A stretch of DNA of 64,000 bases. It comes from Achromobacter marplatensis. Lineage in GTDB: Bacteria > Pseudomonadota > Gammaproteobacteria > Burkholderiales > Burkholderiaceae_B. The translations under genes were made by a program, and so were the position numbers. Every line of letters begins with the position of its first letter. The first letter of the stretch is position 1. The notes below the pieces were generated by a model. It saw nothing but the letters and a program-made list of their open reading frames with translations, made no database searches and was not told the DNA's origin. Below are positions 7,780-17,291 of the stretch, piece after piece. Location of the stretch: the NCBI RefSeq assembly GCF_002209535.1, contig NZ_NJIG01000012.1, positions 1 to 64,000 on the forward strand. Direction: 5' to 3'.

Positions 7780-9462
7780 TCAGTGCTGGGCCTTCAGCGC
7801 CGCGTCGCGGATCTTTTCCAAGGTCGTCGACGGGGTGATGGTTTCCGGATCGATGAAGCAGTGCAAAATCGCCGGTTTGCCGCTGGCCAGCGCCCGCTCG
7901 AAGGCGGGGCCGAACTCGTCGGTGGTCTCGACCCGTTCGCCATGGCCGCCGAAGGCGCGCGCGTAATCGGCGAAATCCGGATTCTTGAGTTCGGTCGCGG
8001 AAATGCGGCCGGGGTAGTGCTTTTCCTGGTGCATGCGGATGGTGCCGTACATGCCGTTGTCGACCAGCACCACGATGATGGGCAGGTCGTACTGGACGGC
8101 CGTGGCGAATTCCTGGCCATGCATCAGGAAGCAGCCGTCGCCCGCGAAGCAGACGACGGTCTTGTCTGGCCAGACGCGCTTGGCGCCGACGGCGGCCGGC
8201 AGGCCGTAGCCCATCGAGCCCGAGGTGGGCGCCAGTTGCGTGCCAAAACGGGTGAAGCGGTGAAAGCGGTGCAGCCAGGTAGCGTAGTTGCCCGCGCCGT
8301 TGGTCATGATGGCATCGGCAGGCAGCGTCTTTTCCAGGTAGGCCATGACCTGGCCCATTTGCAGCGCGCCCGGGGTGGTGATGGTTTCCGGGTCGCTCCA
8401 TTTCAGGTACGACTCGCGCATGGCCTGGGTGCCTTCGGCCCACACGGGCTTGGCAGGCGCCTTCAGGCCGGCCAGCGATGCCGCGAAGGCGGCCGGCGAC
8501 GTGTTGATGGCAAGGGTGGCGCGGTACACGCGGCCCAGCTCGGCGGTGTCGGGATGCACGTGCACCAGCTTTTGCTTGGGCACCGGGATGTCCAGCAGCG
8601 TGTAGGCCTGGCTGGGGTTTTCCGACATGCGGCCGCCCACCAGCAGGATCAGGTCCGCATCGGCCACCCGCTTGAGCAGTGCCGGGTTGATGCCCAGGCC
8701 CACGTCGCCGATGAAGCACGGGTGGTCGGCCGGGAATAGCATCTGGCGGCGGAACGAGACTGCGGTGGGCAGCGCATGGCGCTGCGCGAAATCGGCGAAC
8801 TGCTGCACGGCGCGCGCATCCCAGCGCGTGCCGCCCAGGATGGCGACCGGGTTCTTGGCGTCGGCCAGCAGCTTTTCCAGGTCGGCCAGCTGGCCGGCCG
8901 TGGGGGCGGATTCGATCAATTCGTAGCGCGGCGCGTCGGCCACCTTGGCGGCTTCGACCAGCATGTCCTCGGGCAGAGCGATCACGACCGGGCCGGGGCG
9001 GCCCGAAGTCGCAATGTGGAAGGCGCGCGAGATCAGCTCGGGAATGCGTTCCACCTGGTCGATCTCGGTGACCCACTTGGCCTGCGTGCCGAACACGGCG
9101 CGGTAGTCCATTTCCTGAAAGGCTTCGCGTTCGCGCATGCCGCGTTCGATCTGGCCCACGAACAGGATCAGGGGCGTGGAGTCCTGCTTGGCGATGTGCA
9201 CGCCGGCCAGCGCGTTGGACGCGCCCGGGCCTCGGGTGACCATGCAGATGCCGGGCTCGCCGGTCAGCTTGCCGTGGGCATCGGCCATCATGGCCGCGCC
9301 GCCTTCCTGACGGCAGACGGTGACCTTGATGTCAGCGTCGTGCAGGCCGTCCAACACCGCCAGGTAGCTCTCGCCGGGCACGCAGAAAACATGTTTGACG
9401 CCCTGGGCAACCAGTTGGTCGACCAGAATGTGACCGCCAAGGCGGGAATCTTGCTGGGGCAT
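7780..9462 (-). CDS. ThDP-dependent enzyme of the acetolactate synthase (IlvB-like) family
   Basis: It has the three-domain layout of this family: the Pyr domain carries the catalytic glutamate in CRQEGGAAMMAD, then comes a central domain, and the PP domain carries the ThDP/Mg motif (GDG in FAGDGCFLMHGQEFA, ending IIVVLVDNGMYG). The start at 9462 gives MPQQDSRLGGH, close to the usual family N-terminus; an ATG at 9504 with AAGGA before it is an alternative. No small regulatory subunit gene follows, so it is more likely a catabolic acetolactate synthase, decarboxylase or ligase paralogue than the biosynthetic IlvBH enzyme. The divergent LysR gene suggests regulation. Confidence 0.85.
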   Translation of the reverse strand: MPQQDSRLGGHILVDQLVAQGVKHVFCVPGESYLAVLDGLHDADIKVTVCRQEGGAAMMADAHGKLTGEPGICMVTRGPGASNALAGVHIAKQDSTPLILFVGQIERGMREREAFQEMDYRAVFGTQAKWVTEIDQVERIPELISRAFHIATSGRPGPVVIALPEDMLVEAAKVADAPRYELIESAPTAGQLADLEKLLADAKNPVAILGGTRWDARAVQQFADFAQRHALPTAVSFRRQMLFPADHPCFIGDVGLGINPALLKRVADADLILLVGGRMSENPSQAYTLLDIPVPKQKLVHVHPDTAELGRVYRATLAINTSPAAFAASLAGLKAPAKPVWAEGTQAMRESYLKWSDPETITTPGALQMGQVMAYLEKTLPADAIMTNGAGNYATWLHRFHRFTRFGTQLAPTSGSMGYGLPAAVGAKRVWPDKTVVCFAGDGCFLMHGQEFATAVQYDLPIIVVLVDNGMYGTIRMHQEKHYPGRISATELKNPDFADYARAFGGHGERVETTDEFGPAFERALASGKPAILHCFIDPETITPSTTLEKIRDAALKAQH

Positions 9463-9525
9463 GATGGGATGTCGTGGTGAGCCGAGGATAAGACTCCCGA
9501 GCATATGTTCCTTGATCGCACAACG

Positions 9526-9540
9526 CAATTGATAAAATTG
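9526..9540. promoter_or_regulatory. Imperfect AT-rich dyad between the ThDP gene and its LysR neighbour
   Basis: CAATT-GATAA-AATTG sits in the 170-bp divergent intergenic region, flanked by repeats of TTG/GCACAA type. It is a plausible LysR-type operator serving both promoters. Only its position and symmetry support it. Confidence 0.3.
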
Positions 9541-9632
9541 CACAATCTATTGATCCCCTGGCACGTAGTGCCTTGTTGCGCCGCCGCAAGCAGCGCGCCC
9601 GGTTCAGGCCGGTTTCAGGCAGTTCCCGTCCC

Positions 9633-10547
9633 ATGAGAAACGGCATTCCCAATCTGAGCGCGCTACAGGCGTTCGAAGCATCGGCCCGGCTGGGCAGCTT
9701 TTCGCGTGCGGCCGAGGAACTGTCCCTGACGCACAGCGCGGTCTACCGGCAAGTGGCCAGCCTGGAATCGCGACTGGGGGTGCAGTTGTTCACCCGGGTG
9801 CGGCGGCGCATCGTGCTGACCGACCACGGGGCCGAATACGCGGGCCGGATCCGTCACCATCTGGACCAGATCGAAAAAGACACCTTCGGGCTGGTCAGCC
9901 GCACGGGCATGGGGCGCAGCATCCATATCGCGGTGGTGCCCACTCTGGCCACCACCTGGCTGATTCCGCGCCTGGCGGATTTCCAGCGGGAACATGGGGA
10001 CATCACTGTCAGCCTGTCAGTGCGCACCTTGCCCTTCCAATTCAAGGACCAGCCCTTCGACGGCGCGCTCTACCATGGCGACGGCTTGTGGCCGGGCACC
10101 CAGGGCGTGCTGCTGTTTCCCGAGCGCGAACTGGTGCCGGTGTGCGCGCCGGAACTGGCGGCTCGCGTGGCCCAGGTGTCGGACGCGGGCGTCAGCGCGC
10201 TGGCCGGCATGACCCACTTGCATCTGGCCTCGCGGCCGGACGCCTGGCGGCAGTGGTACGGCGCCAACAACCATTTGTACGGTCCGCAGGCGGCGGGCGG
10301 CCCGCGCTATGAGCTCTTCACCATGGTGATGGCGGCCGTGCAGGCCGGCCTGGGGGTGGGGCTGATGCCGCGCTTCCTGGCGCAGCCTGCGCTGGACCAG
10401 GGCACGCTCAAGATGCCGGTGCCGCAGTCCCTGACGGTCAGCCAAGGCTATTATTTCGGCTACCCGCAACGCAGCGAACGGTCCGACGCGCTCAAACTCT
10501 TCGAGAGCTGGTTGAAGTCCGCCGCCGCCGGCGTGGGCGAAAGGTGA
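9633..10547 (+). CDS. LysR-family transcriptional regulator, GcvA-like
   Basis: 304 residues from the ATG at 9633. The N-terminal winged helix-turn-helix is LSALQAFEASARLGSFSRAA...SAVYRQVASLE (about residues 7-45). The rest is a LysR effector domain. It is transcribed divergently from the ThDP enzyme, the classic arrangement for a regulator controlling its neighbour. The upstream in-frame extension to 9573 lacks the family N-terminus, so the shorter start is preferred. Its stop overlaps a possible GTG start of xerD, so xerD may be read through from this promoter. Confidence 0.9.
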   Translation: MRNGIPNLSALQAFEASARLGSFSRAAEELSLTHSAVYRQVASLESRLGVQLFTRVRRRIVLTDHGAEYAGRIRHHLDQIEKDTFGLVSRTGMGRSIHIAVVPTLATTWLIPRLADFQREHGDITVSLSVRTLPFQFKDQPFDGALYHGDGLWPGTQGVLLFPERELVPVCAPELAARVAQVSDAGVSALAGMTHLHLASRPDAWRQWYGANNHLYGPQAAGGPRYELFTMVMAAVQAGLGVGLMPRFLAQPALDQGTLKMPVPQSLTVSQGYYFGYPQRSERSDALKLFESWLKSAAAGVGER

Positions 10548-10552
10548 ACCGC

Positions 10553-11536
10553 ATGTCAGATCCCCGCCCGCCGCTGGCCTCCCAGGCCGATATCGACGCC
10601 TTCATCGACGCCGTCTGGCTGGAAGACGGCCTCTCGGCCAACACGCTGGCCGCCTATCGCCGCGACCTGACCGGCTTTGCCCGCTGGCTGGAAGACCCCG
10701 ACGCCTACGCCCGCGAGATGGCCGACCGCTATGGCGACGCCGCCCATGCCCACGCGCTGCCCGCCGGCCCCGCCAAACCCCTGAACGAGGCGCAAAAGGC
10801 CGACATCGAGGCCTGGTTCGCGTTCCGCCACGACGAAACCCGTGCCACCACGGTCAATCGCCGGCTGGCGGCCTTGCGCCGCTTTTACGCCTGGGCCTTG
10901 CGTGAACATCGCGCCGAACGGGATCCCTGCCTGACGCTCATCGCCGCCAAGCAGCCGCCGCGCCTGCCCAAGACCCTGTCCGAACAGCAGGTGGACGCCT
11001 TGCTGCGCGCGCCCGATCTGGGCCAGCCGCGCGGCCTGCGTGACCGCGCCATGCTGGAAACGCTGTACGCCACCGGCTTGCGCGTGTCGGAACTGGTGGG
11101 CGTGCGCGCGCTGGATGTCAGCCTGAATGAAGGCGTGGTGCGCGTGGTGCTGGGCAAGGGCGGCAAAGATCGCTTGGTGCCGCTGGGCGCCGAGGCGGCG
11201 CATTGGATCGACCAATATTTGAAGACCGCCCGGCCCGAGCTGGCGGCAGGGCGCCAGAGCGATGCGCTGTTTATCACCGGCCGCGCCGAAGCGATGTCGC
11301 GCCAGGCCTTCTGGCAGCTCGTGAAGAAATACGCGCTGCTGGCAGACATCCACGCCCCGTTGTCGCCGCATGTGCTGCGCCACGCGTTCGCCACCCACCT
11401 GCTGAATCACGGCGCCGACCTGCGCGTGGTGCAGATGCTGCTGGGCCATGCGGACATTTCCACCACGCAGATCTATACCCACGTGGCGCGCGAACGTCTG
11501 AAGGCGCTGCATGCGGCGCATCACCCTCGCGGCTAG
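10553..11536 (+). CDS. xerD: Site-specific tyrosine recombinase XerD
   Basis: Resolves chromosome dimers at dif together with XerC and FtsK. All six catalytic residues of the tyrosine recombinases are visible: R177 (TGLRVSEL), K205 (GKGGKDRL), H273 and R276 (SPHVLRHAF), H299 (LGHADIS) and Y308 (TQIYTHV). The protein is longer than E. coli XerD (327 against 298), mainly because of an insertion of about 30 residues in the N-terminal SAM-like domain (around DAYAREMADRYGDAAHAHAL). The ATG at 10553 is chosen; a GTG at 10544 overlapping the LysR stop is also possible. Confidence 0.95.
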   Translation: MSDPRPPLASQADIDAFIDAVWLEDGLSANTLAAYRRDLTGFARWLEDPDAYAREMADRYGDAAHAHALPAGPAKPLNEAQKADIEAWFAFRHDETRATTVNRRLAALRRFYAWALREHRAERDPCLTLIAAKQPPRLPKTLSEQQVDALLRAPDLGQPRGLRDRAMLETLYATGLRVSELVGVRALDVSLNEGVVRVVLGKGGKDRLVPLGAEAAHWIDQYLKTARPELAAGRQSDALFITGRAEAMSRQAFWQLVKKYALLADIHAPLSPHVLRHAFATHLLNHGADLRVVQMLLGHADISTTQIYTHVARERLKALHAAHHPRG

Positions 11537-11601
11537 CCGCCCGCGCCGTTCAACGCCTGCCACTGCCTTACACTTTTCGTTTTCCCGATTGACGCCTACC
11601 C

Positions 11602-12090
11602 ATGAGCAAAGCCCGCCACGTTTCTGAAACGCCCGCCACCCAGTTCCTGAAGCAGAACAAGGTGGCCTATACGGAACACACCTATGACTACGTGGACCAT
11701 GGCGGCGCCGGCGAAGCGGCGCGCCAATTGGGCCTGGACCCGCACGCGGTGGTGAAGACGCTGGTGATGGAAGACGAATCCGCCAAGCCGCTGATCGTGG
11801 TCATGCATGGCGACCGCGAAGTCTCCACCAAGAACCTGGCGCGCCAGGCCGGCCTGAAAAAGGTCGAACCCTGCAAGCCCGAGGTCGCACAGCGGCATTC
11901 CGGCTACCAGGTGGGCGGCACGTCGCCGTTCGGCACGCGCAAGAAGATGCCGGTGTGGGTGGAAGCCGAGGTGCTGGAATACCCCGTCGTCTATATCAAC
12001 GGCGGGCGGCGCGGCTACCTGATCGGTATCGATCCCAAGGTCCTGGTGACGCTGCTGGGCGCCAAGGGCGTGTCCGTCGCGCTGGAATAA
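11602..12090 (+). CDS. ybaK: Cys-tRNA(Pro)/Cys-tRNA(Cys) deacylase YbaK
   Basis: Hydrolyses tRNA(Pro) mischarged with cysteine, acting in trans beside ProRS. The 162-residue length and the family's conserved lysine in the KTLVMEDE block fit the YbaK/EbsC family, as do GGTSPFGTRKKMPVWVE and YINGGRRGYLIGIDPKVL. It is a single gene after xerD (65 bp gap) with no operon partner visible. Confidence 0.93.
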   Translation: MSKARHVSETPATQFLKQNKVAYTEHTYDYVDHGGAGEAARQLGLDPHAVVKTLVMEDESAKPLIVVMHGDREVSTKNLARQAGLKKVEPCKPEVAQRHSGYQVGGTSPFGTRKKMPVWVEAEVLEYPVVYINGGRRGYLIGIDPKVLVTLLGAKGVSVALE

Positions 12091-12224
12091 CGGCCGGTCC
12101 CGGGCGCGGTATTCCCATACCACCCGTCTGATTTCCGCCAGGGGCACAATGGGGGCAGAACATCAAGAACCGGAGCCCGGCCAGTCGGGTGCGCAACCGG
12201 CTCCCCCACCCCTAGGAGACAATC

Positions 12225-12803
12225 ATGAGCAAGAGACTGTTGATGCTGGTCGGCGATTACGCCGAAGACTACGAAACCATGGTGCCGTTCCAGACGCTGT
12301 TGGCGGTGGGGCACACGGTGCATGCGGTCTGCCCGGACAAGAAAGCGGGCGACACCATCGCCACCGCGATCCATGATTTCGAAGGCGCACAGACCTACAG
12401 CGAAAAACGCGGTCACAATTTTGCGCTGAATTTCGACTTCGATCGCGTCGAACCGTCGTCTTACGACGGCCTGGTGATCCCTGGCGGTCGCGCGCCCGAA
12501 TACCTGCGTTTGAATGAAAAGGTGCTGGATATCGTGCGCGGCTTCGACCAGGCCGGCAAGCCGATCGCGGCGGTGTGCCATGGCGCGCAGCTGCTGGCCG
12601 CAGCCGGCATCCTGAAAGGCCGCACCTGCTCGGCATACCCTGCTTGCGCGCCCGAAGTCCGGCTGGCCGGCGGCACCTACGCCGAGATCGGCATCGACCA
12701 GGCCTACACCGACGGCAATCTGGTGACGGCGCCCGCATGGCCTGCGCATCCGGCGTGGCTGTCGCAGTTCCTGGCCGTGCTGGGCACGAAGATCACGCCC
12801 TGA
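12225..12803 (+). CDS. DJ-1/PfpI family (ThiJ-like) protein
   Basis: 192 residues of the class I glutamine amidotransferase-like fold. The nucleophile-elbow cysteine is in [14 protein letters not shown] (about residue 116), with GGRAPEYLR before it as expected for PfpI/YhbO-like proteins. Members act as glyoxalase III, deglycase-like or protease-like stress proteins. The sequence does not decide which. TAGGAGACAATC gives a strong ribosome site before the ATG. Confidence 0.88.
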   Translation: MSKRLLMLVGDYAEDYETMVPFQTLLAVGHTVHAVCPDKKAGDTIATAIHDFEGAQTYSEKRGHNFALNFDFDRVEPSSYDGLVIPGGRAPEYLRLNEKVLDIVRGFDQAGKPIAAVCHGAQLLAAAGILKGRTCSAYPACAPEVRLAGGTYAEIGIDQAYTDGNLVTAPAWPAHPAWLSQFLAVLGTKITP

Positions 12804-12831
12804 GGGCAGGGCTTCAGGCCACATGAATGCG

Positions 12832-12868
12832 CAAGGCGCGTGGGGCGAATGCCGCCCCACGCGCCTTG
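12832..12868. terminator. Large perfect hairpin between convergent genes
   Basis: Sixteen-base perfect arms (CAAGGCGCGTGGGGCG and its complement) enclose a five-base loop, between the DJ-1 gene and adhP, which converge on it. No long T-run follows, but the stem strength and position suggest a shared bidirectional terminator. Confidence 0.65.
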
Positions 12869-12890
12869 TGGTTGATGGCTGACGATCAGG

Positions 12891-13916
12891 TCAGGCGAAA
12901 TCCAGCACGATGCGGCCTTCGATCTGGCCCTGCTTCATGCGGTCGAACACGCTGTTGATGTTCTCCAGGCTCTCCGTGGCGACGGTGGCATGCACCTTGC
13001 CTTCTTCGGCGAATTGCAGCGATTCCTGCAAGTCCAGGCGCGACCCTACGATGGAGCCGCGTACGGTGACGCCGTTGAGCACCATGTCGAAGATCGACAG
13101 CGGGAAATCGCCCGGCGGCAAGCCATTGAGCGCCACGGTGCCGCCGCGGCGCACCATGCCCAGCGCCTGTTCGAACGCCTTGGGCGACACGGCCGTAATC
13201 AGGGCGCCATGCGCGCCGCCGATTTCGCGCTTCAGGTAGGCGGCGGGATCGGTGGTCTTGGCGTTGACGGTCACTTCCGCGCCCAGGCGGCGCGCGAAGT
13301 CCAGCTTGGCGTCATCGATGTCCACCGCGGCGACATTCAGGCCCATTGCCTTGGCATACTGCACGGCCATGTGGCCCAGCCCGCCGATGCCCGAAATCAC
13401 GACCCAGTTGCCGGGGCGCGTGTCGGTCATCTTCAGGCCCTTGTAGACGGTGACGCCCGCGCACAGCACCGGGGCGATGTCGACGAATCCCACGTTCTTG
13501 GGCAACAACCCCACGTAATCGGCCGCGGCAAGGGCGTACTCGGCGAAGCCGCCATTCACGGAGTAGCCGGCGTTCTGCTGCTGTTCGCACAGGGTTTCCC
13601 AGCCGCCCAGGCAGTGCTCGCAATGGCCGCAGGCAGAGTACAGCCACGGGATGCCGACGCGGTCGCCTTCCTTCACATGGGTGACGCCTGCGCCCACGGC
13701 CACGACGAAGCCCACGCCTTCGTGGCCGGGGATGAACGGAGGATTGGGTTTGACGGGCCAGTCGCCTTCGACGGCGTGCAGATCGGTGTGGCAGACGCCG
13801 CACGCTTCGATCTTCACCAGCAGTTCGCCCGGACCGGGGCGGGGTACCTCGACTTCTTCGATTACCAGGGGCTTGCCGAATGCGCGTGCAACTGCGGCCT
13901 TCATGGTCTTGTTCAT
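12891..13916 (-). CDS. adhP: Zinc-dependent alcohol dehydrogenase, AdhP type
   Basis: Medium-chain dehydrogenase that interconverts alcohols and aldehydes with NAD. The catalytic zinc site is in [15 protein letters not shown] and GHEGVGFV. The structural zinc cysteines are in [18 protein letters not shown]. The nucleotide site is [14 protein letters not shown]. From the ATG at 13916 (MNKTMKAAV) the protein is 341 residues, the normal length; the upstream in-frame extension is not homologous. The divergent neighbour is an RHH protein 250 bp away. Confidence 0.93.
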   Translation of the reverse strand: MNKTMKAAVARAFGKPLVIEEVEVPRPGPGELLVKIEACGVCHTDLHAVEGDWPVKPNPPFIPGHEGVGFVVAVGAGVTHVKEGDRVGIPWLYSACGHCEHCLGGWETLCEQQQNAGYSVNGGFAEYALAAADYVGLLPKNVGFVDIAPVLCAGVTVYKGLKMTDTRPGNWVVISGIGGLGHMAVQYAKAMGLNVAAVDIDDAKLDFARRLGAEVTVNAKTTDPAAYLKREIGGAHGALITAVSPKAFEQALGMVRRGGTVALNGLPPGDFPLSIFDMVLNGVTVRGSIVGSRLDLQESLQFAEEGKVHATVATESLENINSVFDRMKQGQIEGRIVLDFA

Positions 13917-14166
13917 CACTACCTCCGAAGTCTGATCAGTTTCACTATGCTCGAACGCCCGCGCGTTCAAGACCATGATTTATATCAACCCAGGCGGCAT
14001 GCGACGTCGGCGGGAAACGTGTGGTTGCAGAATGACGGGGCCGCAGCCGGGTGGCGCAGGACGCGGCGAGGGAGTCCGGTGCCTTGCGGGCGGTGCACCA
14101 AACGTCGTACAGTGGTCCTGGCGTGCCACCACGGCGGCCGCCTTGCCCCCTGGCACCGGAGCTCTC

Positions 14167-14556
14167 ATGTGTGAAATCTTCATCCGCGCGAGCGAGCAGT
14201 CCTACGCGCCCGAAACCCGTTCGCTGCGCCTGCACGGCGTGGCGACCAGCTTGCGGCTGGAGCAATTGTTTTGGCAGGTCCTGGAAGAGATCGCCGGGCG
14301 CGACAACATGCGCGTCACGCAACTGATCGAACGCCTGTACGACGAGCTGATCGAATACCGCGGCGAGGCCGCCAACTTCACATCGTTCCTGCGCGTGTGC
14401 TGCCTGCGCTATCAGCTGCTGCAGGCTGAAGGCCGGATTCCGCTGGACGCGGCGGTGCCGATCCGGTCCTTGAATCCGCAAGCCGTGCTGGAAGGGTTGC
14501 CGGCGTCGTTGTACGACGCGAAACCGCTACGCGTGAAGCGGCCGGTTGCCGCGTAA
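14167..14556 (+). CDS. Ribbon-helix-helix domain protein
   Basis: 129 residues. The first 70 resemble the RHH_4-type ribbon-helix-helix domains: a basic beta-strand (TRSLRLHGVATSLRLEQ) followed by two helices (FWQVLEEIAGRDNMRVTQLIERLYDEL). This suggests a small DNA-binding regulator; no target is evident. The ATG at 14167 has GGAG six bases upstream. The longer frame reaching back to 13975 has no support. A bidirectional terminator follows directly. Confidence 0.75.
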   Translation: MCEIFIRASEQSYAPETRSLRLHGVATSLRLEQLFWQVLEEIAGRDNMRVTQLIERLYDELIEYRGEAANFTSFLRVCCLRYQLLQAEGRIPLDAAVPIRSLNPQAVLEGLPASLYDAKPLRVKRPVAA

Positions 14557-14576
14557 CGTCAGACCGCCACCCAAAG

Positions 14577-14606
14577 AAAAAGGCCCGATCGGATCGGGCC
14601 TTTTTT
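14577..14606. terminator. Bidirectional terminator
   Basis: Arms GGCCCGAT / ATCGGGCC with a three-base loop, an A-run on the left and six T on the right. It serves the RHH gene (plus) and the endopeptidase gene (minus), which converge here. Confidence 0.92.
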
Positions 14607-14626
14607 CATTGGCGAGGGGCCAGCGT

Positions 14627-15841
14627 TCAACCGCCTGGCTGGATCGAGGCCAGCGCCACTTCGCTTTGCACGATGCGGCGGATGCGCACGGCGTCACCGA
14701 TGCGCGACAGCTTGCCTTGCGAATCCAGCAGCACGATGGCGAGGTCGCGGCCATTGATGCGGGCCAGCATCACCAGGCATTCGCCTGCTTCGTTGATGTA
14801 GCCGGTCTTGGACACCTTGATGTCCCAGTCGGGCTTGCGCACCAGCAGGTTGGTGTTGCGGAAGGTCTGCGTGCGGTTGTTGATCTCAACGTCGTACTCG
14901 GTATCGGTCGAGTAGCGGTGGATCAGCGGGCGCTGCGAGGCTGCACGCAGCAGGCGGGCCAGATCATGCGGCGAAGACACGTTGTTGCTGGACAGGCCCG
15001 TCGGCTCGATGAAGTGCGTGCTGCTCATGCCCAGCGACAGCGCCTTGGCATTCATGGCGGCCACGAAAGCGGGCAAGCCGCCGGGGTAGTGGCGGCCCAG
15101 CGCGTTGGCGGCGCGGTTCTCGGACGACATCAGCGCCAGGTGCAGCATGTCGCCGCGCGACAGCTTGGTGCCCACGCGCAGGCGCGACGTGGTGTGCTTC
15201 AGACCGTCGACATCCTCGTCGGTGATCTCCAGCATTTCATCCATCGGCAGGTTGGCGTCCACGACGACGACCGCGGTCATCAGCTTGGAGATGGACGCGA
15301 TGGGGCGCACGACGTTTTCGTTCTTGGCAAACAGGACGGTCGACGTTTCCAGGTCTTGCACGTAGGCGGTGCTGGAACGCAGCGCGGCGGCTTCGGCGCG
15401 CACGGAGACGGCGGGCGGCGGCATGGCGGCGGATACCGCCGCTGCGGTGCGCTGCCCGCGTCCGGCCTTGTTCGGCGTGCCGTTCTTGCCGGCCGCGGCA
15501 CCCTTCTTGGGCGGCGTGCCTTTGGCGGCCACCTGCTTGCCGCCCTTGGGCGGCGCCTTCTTGGCGGTGGACGAGGACTGGGGCGAGCCCTTCTTAGCTG
15601 CCGGCGCGGCTTTCTTGGCGGCCGGGGCGGCCTGCTTGCCGGCCGCGCTCTTGCCCGAGCCGGCCTTCGGGGCGGGCGCCTTCTTGGCTTGTTGCGCCTT
15701 GCAAGCCGCCGACTTGGCGTTCGTCTTGCAGGGGTCAGAATTCTTCGCGGCCAGCGCGGCCGGGGGGACGAGGAGCGCGCACATCGCCAGCGCCGCCGGC
15801 GCTACCGCGTTCGCAATTGCACGTTTCCAGGAAAATGCCAT
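14627..15841 (-). CDS. pbpG: D-alanyl-D-alanine endopeptidase, PBP7/PbpG family
   Basis: Periplasmic penicillin-binding protein that cleaves peptidoglycan cross-links. The three active-site motifs are present: SISK (nucleophile S183, K186), SEN and KTG. It starts with a signal peptide (MAFSWKRAIANAVAPAALAM, cleavage after ALA). Between the signal and the catalytic domain lies a Lys/Ala/Pro-rich low-complexity segment of about 110 residues, absent from E. coli PBP7, which probably binds wall or acidic polymers or acts as a spacer. The start at 15841 is chosen because it gives the signal peptide directly. Confidence 0.92.
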   Translation of the reverse strand: MAFSWKRAIANAVAPAALAMCALLVPPAALAAKNSDPCKTNAKSAACKAQQAKKAPAPKAGSGKSAAGKQAAPAAKKAAPAAKKGSPQSSSTAKKAPPKGGKQVAAKGTPPKKGAAAGKNGTPNKAGRGQRTAAAVSAAMPPPAVSVRAEAAALRSSTAYVQDLETSTVLFAKNENVVRPIASISKLMTAVVVVDANLPMDEMLEITDEDVDGLKHTTSRLRVGTKLSRGDMLHLALMSSENRAANALGRHYPGGLPAFVAAMNAKALSLGMSSTHFIEPTGLSSNNVSSPHDLARLLRAASQRPLIHRYSTDTEYDVEINNRTQTFRNTNLLVRKPDWDIKVSKTGYINEAGECLVMLARINGRDLAIVLLDSQGKLSRIGDAVRIRRIVQSEVALASIQPGG

Positions 15842-16154
15842 GGTTTGAGCAGGCTTGTCAGTCTGTGAAGAAATATTTCTTAAGCCGGCGTTTCGTCGGT
15901 TCAAAAAAATCCAGAGGAATTAGGGGCTTACGCGTCGAATTTAAACAGCACATCAAGTTGCGCGCAAGACGATTCGCTATCATCGCTGAAAAAAATAACG
16001 GTGACGTATTGACGCAGATTCAATTCGTCACAAGACGCGACATGAGAAGCTAACTGCGCGGCGCGCAAGAGCGTAGCCCGGATTAACCCTCATCTGGCTG
16101 AACGTGCGGCATTTCGGGGGGAAGGTGCGGCGTCGGAACCGAAGCCGGGGTTGG
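15842..16154. other. Intergenic region between pbpG and tRNA-Arg, no gene seen
   Basis: 313 bp with lower GC than its surroundings. It must hold the pbpG promoter on the minus strand. I find no convincing ORF, hairpin or repeat in it. Confidence 0.6.
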
Positions 16155-16226
16155 CCTCGCCGGGTGGAATCGAACCACCAATTGACCCTTAGGAGGGGCC
16201 GGTTATATCCATTTAACTACGGCGAG
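16155..16226 (-). tRNA. tRNA-Arg (anticodon CCT)
   Basis: Read on the minus strand it folds into a full cloverleaf: acceptor CTCGCCG/CGGCGAG, D-arm GTTA/TAAC, anticodon stem GGCCC/GGGTC with loop CTCCTAA (anticodon CCT), variable loop AATT, T-arm GGTGG-TTCGATT-CCACC, discriminator G. The CCA end is encoded (16152-16154 on the plus strand read TGG). It decodes AGG, a rare codon in this high-GC genome. Confidence 0.97.
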
Positions 16227-16458
16227 ACGGTCAAAACTTGGGCGTCGAAGCGGTCGCGTGGAGGCGAATTTCTTCTCTAGTGCCTTGATATTGCAGGGAA
16301 ACACCCGGGCGGAGTGTATCACTAATCAAGGTAAATCCAGACCGCTGACAGGGCGCAAGTCTAGCAGAGGCGGCGGGGCTTGCGCCCAAAGCGATAAATC
16401 GGTCCGTCTGGGCGGTACTCGCCCGGACCCAATGACGCGAAATGCCTCCTGAAAAAGT

Positions 16459-16475
16459 AGTGGATTAAATCAACT
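16459..16475. promoter_or_regulatory. Shared MarR-type operator, copy 1
   Basis: AGTGGAT-TAA-ATCAACT matches the palindrome AGTTGAT-N3-ATCAACT with one mismatch. It lies 45 bp before the first enoyl-CoA hydratase gene. A TGGATT hexamer inside it is followed after 17 bp by TAAAGT, so the palindrome would cover a -35 element. Two further copies lie at 20538 and 24599. Confidence 0.65.
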
Positions 16476-16520
16476 ATATGCCGTAAAGTCGCTCAATACC
16501 TAGAACATTCAGGAGCAGGC

Positions 16521-17291
16521 ATGACCCCGACTTTTCACACGATCTTGCTGGACGTGCAGGACCGTGTCGCCACGGTGACGCTGAACCGACCCGATAGCCG
16601 AAACGCGCTGAACTCGTTGATGTGCGCCGAGCTGGTGCAGGCCATGGGCTTGCTGGCTGCGGACTCCGCTGTCAATGTGGTGCTGATCCAGGCGGCCGGG
16701 GTGGCGTTCTGCGCCGGCGCCGATCTGAAAGAGCGCAAGACCATGAGCACGTCGGAGATGACCGCCCGGCGCGTGCAGGGGTTTGCCGCCTATGGCGCGA
16801 TCGAGCGCATGCCGCAGCCCGTGATCGCCGTTGTGCAGGGGCCGGCATTCGGGTCGGGCTGCGAGATCGCTGCGGCGTGTGATTTCGTGCTGGCTTCGTC
16901 CGACGCGATTTTCTGCTACCCCGAAGTGGGGTGGGGCACCGTGGGCGCCACGCAGCGGTTGCCGCGCATTGCTGGGGCCCGCAAGGCCAAGGAACTGCTG
17001 TTCACCGGCCGCCGCTTCGATGCGGCCGAAGCCTGCGAGATCGGCTTGGTGAATCAGGTGCATGCACCGGACGCCTTGCCGCGGGAAGCGCTTGAAATGG
17101 CGAAGAAGATCGCGGGCGCCTCGCCCTTGACGGTCAGACTGACCAAACGCAGCATCGATCAAGGTCTGGCCACCACGCGAGAAGGCGCCATGGCGATTGA
17201 GCTGCTGGCGATCGAAGAGAATCTGCGCGGCACGGATTGGCGTCAGGCAATTGCCGGGTTCGGCGCATCGGACAAAGGGGACCGCGCATGA
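16521..17291 (+). CDS. Enoyl-CoA hydratase/isomerase family protein
   Basis: 256-residue crotonase-fold enzyme. Both catalytic glutamates of true hydratases seem present, one in GSGCEIAAACDF and one in CYPEVGWGTVG. The oxyanion-hole motif is AFCAGADLKER. It starts an operon with the CoA ligase and lyase genes, all joined by ATGA overlaps, and stands behind the shared MarR-type operator. AGGAGCAGGC gives a clear ribosome site. It probably hydrates an enoyl-CoA intermediate of the acid activated by the next gene; the acid is unknown. Confidence 0.88.
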   Translation: MTPTFHTILLDVQDRVATVTLNRPDSRNALNSLMCAELVQAMGLLAADSAVNVVLIQAAGVAFCAGADLKERKTMSTSEMTARRVQGFAAYGAIERMPQPVIAVVQGPAFGSGCEIAAACDFVLASSDAIFCYPEVGWGTVGATQRLPRIAGARKAKELLFTGRRFDAAEACEIGLVNQVHAPDALPREALEMAKKIAGASPLTVRLTKRSIDQGLATTREGAMAIELLAIEENLRGTDWRQAIAGFGASDKGDRA

